64,000 bases of DNA, from IMG/VR virus record IMGVR_UViG_3300010883_000003, positions 1-64,000 of that record; one strand, written 5' to 3'. This DNA comes from a virus. The translations under genes were made by a program, and so were the position numbers. Each line of letters starts with the position of its first letter. The stretch's first letter is position 1. The notes under the pieces were generated by a model. It searched no databases. It saw nothing but the letters and a program-made list of their open reading frames with translations, and had not been told where the DNA came from. Positions 27,778 through 37,060 of this stretch are shown piece after piece.

Positions 27778-29733
27778 ATGGCAGAAAAAGGAAATATCTT
27801 TCAAAGGTTAACGCAGCTTTTTAGATCTGGTCCCACGATCAAAAGAAAAGTTCGTAAATCTTCGTCTACAGATATAAAGTCATCAGCCGTAGAAACATTC
27901 CGCCGCGCTCATAATGATGTTTATGCAAACACCATGAGTGCGTATGGTTCATTCGACAGAATGTCAAGATACAGTGACTTCAGCGAAATGGAATCCACAC
28001 CCGAGATCGCTTCTGCGCTTGATATATACGCTGAAGAAACAGTGTCACCTGATGAGCAAGGTCGCGTTTTGCACATTTTTTGTGAGGATGATCTAAAGAA
28101 AGATATTCTTGAGTCGTTATTTTACGATACCCTAAACGTAGAATTCAATCTTGTCATGTGGGTTAGAAATCTCTGCAAGTACGGAGACTTTTTCTTGTTT
28201 AACGATATCGATCCAAATTATGGTGTTGTTAATGCGTATCCAATTCCTATATCAGAAATGGAAAGAGAGGAAGGGTTTGACCCTGAAGATCCATCTGCTG
28301 TAAGATTTCGCTGGTTAACGCAAGGTAACTCCACATTAGAAAATTGGCAAATTTCTCATTTTCGTCTTTTAGGTAACGATTCATTCTTACCGTACGGTTC
28401 TAGCGTCCTTGAGTCTGCTAGAAGAATATGGCGACAATTGATATTAATAGAAGATGCTATGCTGGTCTACCGTGTGATTAGAGCCCCAGAAAGAAGGGTA
28501 TTCTACATTGACGTCGGTAATGTACCTCCAGAAGACGTACCAAACTACTTAGAGCAAGCAACCAGCGTGTTAAAGAAAGCTCCTGTTATAGATCGAGAAA
28601 GTGGAAAGGTTGACCTCCGGTATAATCCCATGAGCGTTGATGAAGATTACTTCATTCCTGTAAGAGGCGGCGACAGCGGTACTAGAATAGACTCCTTGGC
28701 TGGAGGACAAAATACTGCCGCCATTGAAGATGTCGAATATATTCAAAAGAAGCTCTTTGCAGCGCTAAAAATACCTAAGGCCTATCTTGGATATGATGAA
28801 GATATTGGTTCGAAAGCTACACTAGCACAAGAAGATATTCGCTTCAGTAGAACTATCCAGCGTATACAAAAAACCGTTATTGCTGAACTTAACAAATTGG
28901 CTATGATTCATCTGTACGTCCATGGCTTTGATTCGGAAGATCTTCTTGATTTTGAATTGCGACTCTCAAACCCATCATCTGTAGCACAGCTTCAAAAACT
29001 AGAGTTGATATCCAGCCGCTTTGACATCGCCGGCAAAATTCCTGAAGGAATGCTAGACAGACGATGGGTCCAGAAAAACGTTCTTGGATTAACAGACAAA
29101 GAAATCATCGCGATCCAAGAAGGAAGAATAAAAGATAAACTTGACGATGGTAGCGTCGAAGGTGCAGGAGCAGAGGCCGGCGGCGAAGAAGCCGGAGGAG
29201 GAGATGAAGGTGGCGGTCTATTCTCTGGTGATAAACCAGAAGGAGATCAGCTTTTAACGGCGGAGCCAAGAAAAAAATACTCCTTTACCGACGATGAAGA
29301 CACTAGTGATGAAGATGATGATTTTGTAGACTTATCTAAACTATCCATAAATGATCCAGACGCACCTCTAAAAGCTCAGCAAGTCGTCAATAAATACAAG
29401 CCCAAAAAACAATCCCGTGGCCCTTTAACTACACATATGCCTGATTTTAAAACTATGGTAACACATGGTAGATCACAAGACTCGATGAGGCGCCCATACG
29501 GCGATGATTATCTTAAACCTGCTTTTGAAGGAATGGATTACGATGAGGGTGATAGTTATGTATATAGGGACGCACCTCGACCGGTAATGACACCGGAAAT
29601 GAAGAGTGTCTTTAAGTCATTGGTAAACATTTTAGATCCTAAAGGCGGAGTGCTTCTAGAAGGAGCAAACGAAAATGAGGGAAAAGCAATTCCACTCGAT
29701 GAATACGAAGCCGGAGAAATAGATGAAAGTTAA
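27778..29733 (+). CDS. 20: Portal protein (gp20)
   Basis: A 651-aa portal protein. The core has YGSFDRMSRYSDFSEME, then TPEIASALDIYAEETV, and later RAPERRVFYIDVGN and ALKIPKAYLGYDED, all characteristic of T4-like gp20. Twelve copies would form the DNA channel at the head vertex, contacting TerL during packaging and the gp13/gp14 neck afterwards. The family core ends near residue 450. A Gly/Glu-rich segment (about 459-490) and an acidic tail extend it beyond T4 gp20 (524 aa). The end overlaps the next gene by 11 bases. Confidence 0.95.
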   Translation: MAEKGNIFQRLTQLFRSGPTIKRKVRKSSSTDIKSSAVETFRRAHNDVYANTMSAYGSFDRMSRYSDFSEMESTPEIASALDIYAEETVSPDEQGRVLHIFCEDDLKKDILESLFYDTLNVEFNLVMWVRNLCKYGDFFLFNDIDPNYGVVNAYPIPISEMEREEGFDPEDPSAVRFRWLTQGNSTLENWQISHFRLLGNDSFLPYGSSVLESARRIWRQLILIEDAMLVYRVIRAPERRVFYIDVGNVPPEDVPNYLEQATSVLKKAPVIDRESGKVDLRYNPMSVDEDYFIPVRGGDSGTRIDSLAGGQNTAAIEDVEYIQKKLFAALKIPKAYLGYDEDIGSKATLAQEDIRFSRTIQRIQKTVIAELNKLAMIHLYVHGFDSEDLLDFELRLSNPSSVAQLQKLELISSRFDIAGKIPEGMLDRRWVQKNVLGLTDKEIIAIQEGRIKDKLDDGSVEGAGAEAGGEEAGGGDEGGGLFSGDKPEGDQLLTAEPRKKYSFTDDEDTSDEDDDFVDLSKLSINDPDAPLKAQQVVNKYKPKKQSRGPLTTHMPDFKTMVTHGRSQDSMRRPYGDDYLKPAFEGMDYDEGDSYVYRDAPRPVMTPEMKSVFKSLVNILDPKGGVLLEGANENEGKAIPLDEYEAGEIDES

Positions 29734-30574
29734 ACATAACAAAAAAAGAAACGTAGGACTACTTTTCGCTCAGTTGTCTCAGCTTGTATCTGAGTCAATG
29801 GTTGAAGGTGATGCGAATAGAGCTAATAAGACATTAACTCTTATAAAGAAGCATTTTGTACCTAAGTCCGAATTATTTAAAGAGTTCCGGTTATTTCGTG
29901 CCATTATGGTCACTTCTGTGCCGACAGACTCTTTAGCTAGTTCAATAATCTCTGAAGCAAAAACTGCCTCTAAGAATATTAACATGAAGTTGCTGACTCA
30001 ACAGAAGTCTGCGCTTATAAAAGATATAAACTACGAATTGAATGAAGGTAACTTCTACAATCGTAGAGTAACTGATTATAAGACATTCGCAACAGTCCAG
30101 ACTCTGCTATCTGAGTGGCGAAGTGAGTCTCCAGACTTATCTGTCATAGGAAAGTTTGAGCCTGAGCTTCATTATCATTTATTAAGAGAGAAAAAGATCA
30201 AAGATCTTGAAGAGCTTAAGTCGACAGACGTGAATTATCTTGTAGTGGATATTATGAGAAAAAAGATAGAAGAAAAGTTTAGAGCGCAACTTAACTCTGG
30301 ACAGCTATCTCTCTTAAAAGAGTACGTATTTTCTAACAACGATAAAGACAGTTTTTTGAAAAAGCTAGTGAGTATAAAATCTTCAACAATATCTACACTT
30401 GACAAGTTTGAAAAAGCATGTAATAACAAGATTATAGAAAGCCAAATACCACAAGTTAGAAAATCCGTTGCATCTCTTTCTGTTGAAAATGTAGATGATG
30501 AAACTATTTCTAGATATTTGACTTTAATGAAGATAACTGAAGAGTTGACGACTGGAGAAGAAACTAATGGATAA
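29723..30574 (+). CDS. Helical protein between portal and prohead protease
   Basis: A 283-aa, Lys/Glu/Leu-rich, all-helical protein overlapping both neighbours (11 bases with portal, 8 with protease). T4 encodes prohead core proteins gp67 and gp68 at this position, so a head-core or assembly role is reasonable, but this protein is longer and shows no obvious similarity. No motif is recognised. The basic N-terminus (MKVKHNKKRN) and the absence of Cys-rich or membrane segments fit a cytoplasmic assembly factor. Confidence 0.6.
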   Translation: MKVKHNKKRNVGLLFAQLSQLVSESMVEGDANRANKTLTLIKKHFVPKSELFKEFRLFRAIMVTSVPTDSLASSIISEAKTASKNINMKLLTQQKSALIKDINYELNEGNFYNRRVTDYKTFATVQTLLSEWRSESPDLSVIGKFEPELHYHLLREKKIKDLEELKSTDVNYLVVDIMRKKIEEKFRAQLNSGQLSLLKEYVFSNNDKDSFLKKLVSIKSSTISTLDKFEKACNNKIIESQIPQVRKSVASLSVENVDDETISRYLTLMKITEELTTGEETNG

Positions 30575-31181
30575 TTTAAAGCTTTTGACAGAGTGGAGCC
30601 CTTGGCAATATTCTAAAGAAATGATAGAAGAGTCTAAGCAGAGTAACGACGGCCGAGTAGTCATGAAGGGTGTTCTTCAAAAATCAGACACCCTAAACCA
30701 AAACGGCAGAATTTATCCAAAAGTAATCCTCGAGCGCGAAGTAAGAAATTATCAAAAATTTATTGCTGAAAATAGAGCTCTAGGAGAGTGTGACCATCCT
30801 GATAGTTCTGTTGTAGAGCTTAAGAATGCTTCTCATATTGTTAGAGAAGCTTACATGGACGGCGATGTTTGTTACGGTATGATCGAACTATTAAACACTC
30901 CGTCTGGTAAGATACTACAGAGTTTGGTAGAGTCTGGCGTTACACTTGGTATATCCAGTCGTGGCGTAGGTTCTACAAAGAGGAACGGCGATGTCGATGT
31001 TGTTCAGGATGATTTCCAGCTAATATGTTGGGATTTTGTTTCTGAGCCCTCAACACCCGGTGCCTTTATGATGAAGGAAGGTATTGAGGTCCGCCGGAAC
31101 GACCTTGATAAAGTTTTTAACAAGTCTGATCGTATTCACCGTGCGTTTAATGATGTAATCAGTTGGGGTAATGAAAAATGA
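30567..31181 (+). CDS. 21: Prohead maturation protease (gp21)
   Basis: A 204-aa serine protease of the T4 gp21 family. Conserved segments are LNQNGRIYP (43-51), GECDHP with probable catalytic H77, LGISSRG with S130/S131, and WDFVSEPSTPG with D156. Spacing between H, S and D agrees with H85/S140/D168 of T4. It digests scaffold and core and trims the capsid protein after a (L/I)-x-E motif before DNA packaging. Position between portal and scaffold/capsid genes matches T4 order. Confidence 0.92.
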   Translation: MDNLKLLTEWSPWQYSKEMIEESKQSNDGRVVMKGVLQKSDTLNQNGRIYPKVILEREVRNYQKFIAENRALGECDHPDSSVVELKNASHIVREAYMDGDVCYGMIELLNTPSGKILQSLVESGVTLGISSRGVGSTKRNGDVDVVQDDFQLICWDFVSEPSTPGAFMMKEGIEVRRNDLDKVFNKSDRIHRAFNDVISWGNEK

Positions 31182-31684
31182 GTTCTAAATGGCCTACACC
31201 CGGTCTAAATTTTACCGCCGAGTATCAAAGAAGTGGTATTCCATTTGTGACGTCTTCTCTTTCACAAGAAGTTAATACAACTACACCTGTAAGAATTTCA
31301 TTCCCCCGTGTGACTAGGTGGGTTGAGATTGTACCGTTTAATAACGATGCTGCAGCCTATCTTAAATGCGGCTTCACCTCGAACGGTGTTATTAGCGCCG
31401 GCGCAGTGACTGGCTCATATTTCGTTGAGTATGACGATGACGGCGACGTAAAGTTTAATACGACGATACCTGAACCAAGCGCATATGAAATGTCTGCAAC
31501 TGCTAGAAATTGGTTTGCTTTACCGGTAGCACAGTCATCAGTACGTCTAGAAGTTGCCTGTACAGATTTATTTATACTAACGAATGCGAGCGTGTGTGAT
31601 GTATCTGTAATCGCTGGACTAACTAACATTCCGGCATCAGACTTAGTTCTGTCTGGCGCGAATGGAAATTACGGAGTAGGATAA
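31178..31684 (+). CDS. Putative virion structural protein
   Basis: A 168-aa beta-rich protein with WPTPGLNFTAEYQRSGIPFV at the start and VRISFPRVTRWVEIVPFNN near residues 38-56. Overlaps the protease by ATGA. No family is recognised. Its beta character and place in the head cassette suggest a head decoration or vertex component. Confidence 0.55.
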   Translation: MSSKWPTPGLNFTAEYQRSGIPFVTSSLSQEVNTTTPVRISFPRVTRWVEIVPFNNDAAAYLKCGFTSNGVISAGAVTGSYFVEYDDDGDVKFNTTIPEPSAYEMSATARNWFALPVAQSSVRLEVACTDLFILTNASVCDVSVIAGLTNIPASDLVLSGANGNYGVG

Positions 31685-31685
31685 T

Positions 31686-32102
31686 ATGGCTAAAATGTCT
31701 AGAAACGGTCTCAAGTCTCTCGTAAAAGAATGCTTATTCGAGATTTTGTTAGAATCTACAGAAAGTAATACCGGAAAAATTACGGAAGCTCGTAAAGTTC
31801 TTAAGAGCGATAAGAAGCTTACTTCTCGTCGCCCAGCGCTTGACATGATAACTAATAATCCGCAACGAACTGCGACTCCGAAAAAACTCGACGTCTCTCA
31901 TTTAACAGAAGATCCAATTATGGCAGCGATATTTCAAGATACCGCTGCCACCACGTTAGTTGAGCAATCAGACGCAGAGCGAGGAAAAGTTGCTAGGGGA
32001 GCCGGCGATGCCGCGGCTCGCACAGCATCACAGAGTGATCCAACGCAGCTCTTTGGAGCAGCTGCACAAAATTGGGCTGCATTAGCATTTGATGATAAAT
32101 AA
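31686..32102 (+). CDS. Small head-region protein with helical N-terminal tag
   Basis: A 138-aa protein whose first 22 residues (NGLKSLVKECLFEILLES) form a short amphipathic helix with a (L/I)-x-E ending. Similar short helices open the proteins at 32154 and 63447. The C-terminal half is Ala-rich and low complexity. In T4, N-terminal helices of this kind direct internal head proteins into the prohead and are then removed by gp21, so an internal head or core protein is a reasonable hypothesis. It is translated directly after its neighbour with a one-base gap. Confidence 0.55.
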   Translation: MAKMSRNGLKSLVKECLFEILLESTESNTGKITEARKVLKSDKKLTSRRPALDMITNNPQRTATPKKLDVSHLTEDPIMAAIFQDTAATTLVEQSDAERGKVARGAGDAAARTASQSDPTQLFGAAAQNWAALAFDDK

Positions 32103-32123
32103 GAAAAAAAGGCTGGACACAGC

Positions 32124-32130
32124 ATACTTA
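32124..32130 (+). promoter_or_regulatory. ATACTTA motif, putative phage promoter element
   Basis: ATACTTACGAATAGG, almost the same 15 bases as at 38979 (ATACTTAAAAATAGG), followed by AGGAGG and the start at 32154. Confidence 0.4.
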
Positions 32131-32153
32131 CGAATAGGTCAGGAGGATTTGAC

Positions 32154-32429
32154 ATGACTAAAAATATTAAATTAACACCTTCTCTTCTTAGAAGAATCGT
32201 TCTAGAAGAAAAGAAAAAGATTATGGAAACCCTTGAACAGGGTAAAGAAGAGTCAGAAAAGGTATCAGCAGAAGAAACAGACGCTGATGAGTTGGCTGAC
32301 GCTCTGGAAAAAGATATAGATTTTATGGCTGCTTTAAAGATTCAAGAGAGCATGCTAAAGAAGAAGTTTAAGAAAGTTCAACTTGCCAAAAGACGTCTTT
32401 ATAAAAAGATTAATGAACGCAAAAATTAA
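32154..32429 (+). CDS. Small charged helical protein, possible prohead core
   Basis: A 91-aa, highly charged all-helical protein (KLTPSLLRRIVLEEKKKIME at the start, basic KKKFKKVQLAKRRLYKK at the end). Composition, size and place between protease and scaffold recall T4 prohead core proteins gp67/gp68. It has the same N-terminal helix type as the protein at 31686. A strong AGGAGG ribosome-binding site suggests high expression. Family unproven. Confidence 0.6.
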   Translation: MTKNIKLTPSLLRRIVLEEKKKIMETLEQGKEESEKVSAEETDADELADALEKDIDFMAALKIQESMLKKKFKKVQLAKRRLYKKINERKN

Positions 32430-32455
32430 ACCACTTACAAAAAGGAACCGTTGAA

Positions 32456-32938
32456 ATGCCAACACATACACAAAAAACAGTAGAACACCTAGCGACAGTT
32501 AGAGATATGGGATCTTCTGATTCCGCAACGGTTAAGGCTTCTTTTCCAGGGTCTCCTATCCACCAAGGTGAAATGACAGCAGAGTCGGTACGAAAGCAGT
32601 TCCAGGATGAAGTTATTGACGGTACCGTTAACGACGGCGGTCATACATTCGGAACGTTTAACAAAGATTATAGTGACTCACCAGATCTGGCTCAAGTTAA
32701 GACCGGTGGTGGTGGTCTTCCTGCGTCTCCATACGTCCCAAACCCTGTTTCTCCTGGTGAAGGAAGTTTGAATCCTACAGATCAAGCTGATCCACCTGAG
32801 GGATTCGGTCAAAGACCATCTGATACGTGGGGTTCCGGAGTCGGTTCACAGCTACAGCCTAAGACATCTTCTGAGCAACAGTCTTCTGGACGCTTAGGCG
32901 ATTATGTAATGGGCAGAGCTTGGGGAAGTAGCTCTTAA
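32456..32938 (+). CDS. Disordered Gly/Ser/Pro-rich head-region protein
   Basis: A 160-aa protein rich in Gly, Ser, Pro, Asp and Gln, expected to be largely unstructured (VKTGGGGLPASPYVPNPVSP, residues 81-100). No motif is recognised. It overlaps the next ATG by one base. AAAGGAACC precedes its ATG. A virion-internal or linker role is possible; nothing in the sequence decides it. Confidence 0.5.
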   Translation: MPTHTQKTVEHLATVRDMGSSDSATVKASFPGSPIHQGEMTAESVRKQFQDEVIDGTVNDGGHTFGTFNKDYSDSPDLAQVKTGGGGLPASPYVPNPVSPGEGSLNPTDQADPPEGFGQRPSDTWGSGVGSQLQPKTSSEQQSSGRLGDYVMGRAWGSSS

Positions 32939-33516
32939 TGTCTTCCAAGTCATATCAATCAAATCATGAGCTAAACTCAGGCCGCAAGCTTGGGCTTAGC
33001 CATGATGCCCGTCAGGGTCTTGGTTATGGCTTAACAAGAAGTAATTTTCATAATCAACGTCAAAAAGATCAACTGTTTCCGTATGTTACTGATTCCGTTG
33101 ATTTAGATAATTTGCAAGACCTAGATTTGGATATTAACGTTTTACAACAAATACAGAATAAGATAGACACACCGTATAAAAGCGGTGATAGTCTAATTGG
33201 AAGATCAGCCGATCACTCTGCATTTGTTAGCGCAAATCATCCTCTTTCTGCTGTTAGTGAAATAACGGCAAAAGGGATGGTTCCCTTTCCAGGGATGTAT
33301 AAAAATAGGATGCAAGTTGGTGGAGGAGTAAATTCTCCTAAATTAATTGCCCCCGGTGGATATAATCGAACTGGAACTTATTTTGGCTGGAGTCACGCGC
33401 CGGTCGATGATAATATAGATAATGATTACAATGAGTATGATGAAGAAACTATTTCTTTGGAAAAAGCTCGTAAGATTGTTAAAAAAGTGCTTAAAAACAA
33501 CTTAAAGAGTATATAG
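32938..33516 (+). CDS. Hypothetical head-region protein
   Basis: A 192-aa polar protein of unknown family. It starts SSKSYQSNHELNSGRKLG, has an Asp-rich middle and ends in a basic amphipathic helix (LEKARKIVKKVLKNNLKSI). The terminal helix resembles the short helices at the start of the proteins at 31686, 32154 and 63447, here at the C-terminus. Translational coupling to the upstream gene (TAATG) and position in the head operon suggest a structural or assembly role. Confidence 0.5.
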   Translation: MSSKSYQSNHELNSGRKLGLSHDARQGLGYGLTRSNFHNQRQKDQLFPYVTDSVDLDNLQDLDLDINVLQQIQNKIDTPYKSGDSLIGRSADHSAFVSANHPLSAVSEITAKGMVPFPGMYKNRMQVGGGVNSPKLIAPGGYNRTGTYFGWSHAPVDDNIDNDYNEYDEETISLEKARKIVKKVLKNNLKSI

Positions 33517-33519
33517 TTA
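33513..33519 (+). promoter_or_regulatory. ATAGTTA motif, putative phage promoter element
   Basis: ATAGTTA overlapping the stop codon at 33514, first of two motif copies in the 80-nt gap before the scaffold gene. Confidence 0.25.
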
Positions 33520-33551
33520 AGCATATTTTTAGTCATCTTCGTTTTGTGATC

Positions 33552-33558
33552 ATATTTA
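33552..33558 (+). promoter_or_regulatory. ATATTTA motif, putative phage promoter element
   Basis: ATATTTA followed by AGAGATAAATG, 39 nt before the scaffold start at 33597. Confidence 0.35.
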
Positions 33559-33596
33559 AGAGATAAATGTGTGCATTATTTTTGTGAGGTTCGTGA

Positions 33597-35129
33597 ATGT
33601 CGACTACACTGTATAAAGAAGCTATTGCTGAAGCTCATCAACTCAAAGAGTTAGCTGAGCAAAATGCAAAGAACAAAATTATTGAGGCTTTAACGCCTAG
33701 AATTCAAGCGATGGTTGAATCTCAACTCTTATCAGAACAACAAGAAATTGAAATTGAAGATCTTGATTTAGATGATGATGGGACTATCGATATGTCTGCT
33801 ATGGAGGTACCGTCTTTAGACGCCGCTCTCGCGGATGAACTTATTGGTGATGATGAAAGTGAAGACAGCAGTGCTGCTGAAGCTAGCGTTATTATTAATG
33901 CGCAAGGAGATGTTAACGTTGCAGTTCAAGAAGCTGTAAAAAATAACGTCAAGAATATCAAAGAAGTGATAAAAAACTCTACATCTTCCAACGGAAATAA
34001 GCTCGCTAATAAAATTGCAAAGCTTCAGACGAAGGTTAGGAGAATGGATGCATTGTTGGAGAGTATAGACGCAAGTGCCCTATCTAACCAGCAACGCGCT
34101 GTAATCAAACAGTCATACCGAAAATTGTTGGGCGAGGCTTTAACTTTACGTTCAGAGGTAATAATTATTTCTGAGGGTGGAGAGCAAAGGTTGAGACTCC
34201 AGCTATTCAATACATTAAAGGAGATGAATACAATGACTAAAAACCGCAGCCGCGCCATCTTCAACCAACTTTTTGAAGCTGGTTACGGCGAATTAGATGA
34301 AATGGAACTGGTACTCAGTGATGAGGACCTCGAGGCTCTTGGTGTTGAAGACGCTGAAGATGCCGATGTCGATGCACTCGACCTCGAAGTTTTGATGGAC
34401 GAAGAGTCCTTTGAAGGTGAAGAGGAAGAAGCAGAGGCGGAAGAGGTTGAAGCCGAAGACGAAGAAGGTGAGGAAGAAGAAGCCGAACTTGAACTTGGGG
34501 AGTTGGACGAGGTCTTTGAGATTGACCCACGCGTTCTCCGTAGAGAACTTCGTCGTCTTAAAACAATTAGAGAGCAAGCAGAAGAAGAAGCCGACCAGTT
34601 TGGTGGCGGTGAGGTTGAGCTTGAAGTAATGGAAGTTGATGAAGAAGACCTTCTCAATGCCCTTGCTGATGAGCTTGGAACCGTCGATTCTATTGCTAAA
34701 GCTGCTGAGGCCACAACCGGTCCAGTCGCAGAGGCACGTCGTAGACGTCGCTCTCGTGCGAACGGCAGAGCTCGTACACAACGAACATCAAACACTGTTC
34801 GTGAAAATAGAGAGTTGAAAAAGCAACTTTCTGAAATGAATCTTTTTAACGCAAAGCTACTTTATGTGAATAAGCTGATCCAGAATCGCAATGTAAGTTC
34901 TAAGCAGCAGCGTGCCATAGTCGAGGCTTTAGATAATGCCAAGACAATTCGTGAGGCTAAGCTCGTTTTCGAGGGCTTAACCAAGTCACTAAATAAGAAG
35001 TCCCTCAGTGAGGGCAAGAGAAGAGTTCTTGGTTCTTCTAGCAAGCCAACTCGCAGCGGCTCAGCCACTGTAAATGAGTCAGCACAGACGAACCGATGGG
35101 CAACGCTCGCTGGTATTAAATCAAAGTAA
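33597..35129 (+). CDS. 22: Prohead scaffold/core protein (gp22-like)
   Basis: A 510-aa, strongly acidic, helical protein (long Glu/Asp runs at about residues 50-90 and 240-305) with a basic segment (EARRRRRSRANGRARTQR, about 380-397). The C-terminal part has MNLFNAKLLYVNKLIQNR, then QQRAIVEALDNAKTIREAKL, which resembles the conserved C-terminal region of T4-family gp22 scaffolds. It is placed directly before the capsid gene, as in T4. It forms the temporary core around which gp23 assembles and is destroyed by gp21. It is longer than T4 gp22 (269 aa) because of the acidic insertions. The Ser-rich reverse-strand frames over this gene are artefacts of its acidic codons. Confidence 0.85.
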   Translation: MSTTLYKEAIAEAHQLKELAEQNAKNKIIEALTPRIQAMVESQLLSEQQEIEIEDLDLDDDGTIDMSAMEVPSLDAALADELIGDDESEDSSAAEASVIINAQGDVNVAVQEAVKNNVKNIKEVIKNSTSSNGNKLANKIAKLQTKVRRMDALLESIDASALSNQQRAVIKQSYRKLLGEALTLRSEVIIISEGGEQRLRLQLFNTLKEMNTMTKNRSRAIFNQLFEAGYGELDEMELVLSDEDLEALGVEDAEDADVDALDLEVLMDEESFEGEEEEAEAEEVEAEDEEGEEEEAELELGELDEVFEIDPRVLRRELRRLKTIREQAEEEADQFGGGEVELEVMEVDEEDLLNALADELGTVDSIAKAAEATTGPVAEARRRRRSRANGRARTQRTSNTVRENRELKKQLSEMNLFNAKLLYVNKLIQNRNVSSKQQRAIVEALDNAKTIREAKLVFEGLTKSLNKKSLSEGKRRVLGSSSKPTRSGSATVNESAQTNRWATLAGIKSK

Positions 35130-35161
35130 CAGACGCTAATTCTTTAAAGGAGAAATATACA

Positions 35162-37060
35162 ATGTCTAAAAAGTTTACACTTAGCCAATTAACCGAAGGT
35201 ATTCGGCAACGGCACCAAGGTGAGTCAAATGCTCGCCTTACAGAAAAGTGGGCTCGGACCGGTCTCCTTCGTGGTCTTGACGGCGTCCATCGTGAAAACA
35301 TGGCAACGCTACTCGAGAACCAGGCCGGTCAGGTCCTTCGTGAGTCCTCTACCCTTGGTGGTGGTGGTCTTAACCCCGCATCGAGCTCCGGTGATATCCG
35401 GGGCTTCACTAACATAGCTTTCCCAATCGTCCGCCGAGTATTCGGTGGTTTGGTTGCAAACGAGCTTGTTTCAATTCAGCCAATGAGTCTTCCTTCTGGA
35501 CTGCTCTTCTATCTTGATTACACTTACGGCACTAACGTCGGCGGTGAAGCAGATGGAGTCGGTAGTTCGACTAAGGCAACTTATAGCGATACCAATTCTA
35601 TCTACAATAACCCAGCGGGTAAGGGCGTTCGCTCTGGCTCACTCGGTGTTGGTGGACAGTATGACCTCGCTGGTAGCGGTTACTCTCGTGTTCACACGGG
35701 CTCAACCGTTATTAACCAGGATGATGCCACTACCATAAGTGTCTTCAAGCTCGGTTCGGGTTCTGCCCAGAGTCGTGCAGTCATTGGTTCCGGTGTCGCT
35801 TCGTCCGGTCAAGACGGTAGATTCTTGCAGTTCGATCCTCAGCTTTCGCAGCTTATTGATGATGAGAGCGGTACGTTCTTCTTCATGACTGTTCCTCTTG
35901 GACAGTTAGGCGATAACTTTGATGTGACAGCCGTTAAGGAAGCTGCTCTGGTACTGAGTGGAGCTACTGGTCTGAACACCGGTTGCGATATGGTTGCAAT
36001 CCCTGAAAGTATTCAGGGCGGTGCCGGCGTACATAACGTCCGTCGCTTGAACCAGCTTGTTACATCTGCCTCAGATGGGGGTACAATTACTCCTGCTCCG
36101 ATGGTAGGCGCAGGAACAGCTGGCGCAGCATTGCTAATGGTTTGCTCTGGTACTGTAACGGATGACATGACTGCATTCTCGGTTACCTATCCTAAGACTG
36201 CAACACTCAATAGTGATGACGGTTCAACTCTTGTTGTTCCAACATTCGAGTCTAGTTTCGGTTCTGATCCAACTCCGGAAATTCCTGAGATTGATATCAA
36301 GATTGAAAGTATCTCGGTTGTCGCACAGACTCGTAAGCTCCGCGCTCGCTGGTCACCAGAACTTGCACAGGACTTGAACGCTTACCACAGCCTCGACGCT
36401 GAGGTTGAGCTTACTCAAATCCTCTCTGAGCAAATCGCTCTTGAGATTGACCGCGAGATTCTAAACGACCTGCTTATGCAAGCTGACACTAACTTCTTCT
36501 GGGACCGCCGTCCTGGTCGATTCGTCAACAAGCGAAGTGGTGTTGTTGCTGCTAAGGCATCTTCTCTCGAGGGTGGTCCTTCTTTCACTGGTACAGTTCG
36601 CGAATGGTATGAGACTTTGGTCGAAACCGTTATCGACGTTGCCAATGAGATTCACAGAAAGACCCTACGTGGCTCTGCAAACTTCATCGTCGTAAGTCCT
36701 GATGTTGCAACCATCCTTGAAGCGAGTGTACTCTACAAGCCCAACTACAGCATTGATGGTGATGGCCAGGTTTCTGGTATGAGTCTTGGTGCAGAGTCTG
36801 TTGGTAGCTTAAGCAACCGCTTCACTGTCTACAAGGATCCTTACTTCCCTCGCAACAAGATTCTTGTTGGTTACAAGGGTGGTAGCTATCTTGAGACTGG
36901 GTATGTATACGCTCCGTATGTTCCGCTTATCGTTACTCCGACGATCTTCGCTCCTGAGGACTTCACTCCTCGCAAGGGCGTTATGACTCGATACGGTAAG
37001 AAGATGGTCAGAAATGACTTCTACGGTACCGTTACTTGTCTCGGTATGGACATTATCTAA
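35162..37060 (+). CDS. 23: Major capsid protein (gp23)
   Basis: A 632-aa capsid protein. The signature FPIVRRVFGGLVANELVSIQ (87-106) followed by PMSLPSG is the T4 gp23 HK97-fold hallmark, and SFGSDPTPEIPEIDIKIES and ARWSPELAQDL also fit. The N-terminus ends in LENQAGQVLRES; E61 in LRE-S is the probable gp21 cleavage site (T4 uses E65). It is about 110 residues longer than T4 gp23, with a Gly/Ser/Thr-rich insertion near residues 125-330. Codon choice (CGN for Arg, CTN for Leu) differs from the AGA/TTA-rich neighbours, as expected for the most abundant protein. AAAGGAGA precedes the ATG and a strong terminator follows. Confidence 0.96.
   Translation: MSKKFTLSQLTEGIRQRHQGESNARLTEKWARTGLLRGLDGVHRENMATLLENQAGQVLRESSTLGGGGLNPASSSGDIRGFTNIAFPIVRRVFGGLVANELVSIQPMSLPSGLLFYLDYTYGTNVGGEADGVGSSTKATYSDTNSIYNNPAGKGVRSGSLGVGGQYDLAGSGYSRVHTGSTVINQDDATTISVFKLGSGSAQSRAVIGSGVASSGQDGRFLQFDPQLSQLIDDESGTFFFMTVPLGQLGDNFDVTAVKEAALVLSGATGLNTGCDMVAIPESIQGGAGVHNVRRLNQLVTSASDGGTITPAPMVGAGTAGAALLMVCSGTVTDDMTAFSVTYPKTATLNSDDGSTLVVPTFESSFGSDPTPEIPEIDIKIESISVVAQTRKLRARWSPELAQDLNAYHSLDAEVELTQILSEQIALEIDREILNDLLMQADTNFFWDRRPGRFVNKRSGVVAAKASSLEGGPSFTGTVREWYETLVETVIDVANEIHRKTLRGSANFIVVSPDVATILEASVLYKPNYSIDGDGQVSGMSLGAESVGSLSNRFTVYKDPYFPRNKILVGYKGGSYLETGYVYAPYVPLIVTPTIFAPEDFTPRKGVMTRYGKKMVRNDFYGTVTCLGMDII

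Noticed and set aside
34283-34795. Reverse-strand 170-aa Ser-rich frame (and a nearby 162-aa frame)
   Set aside because: Mirror image of Glu/Asp codon runs in the scaffold gene; pure low complexity with no start context and no reverse-strand neighbours.
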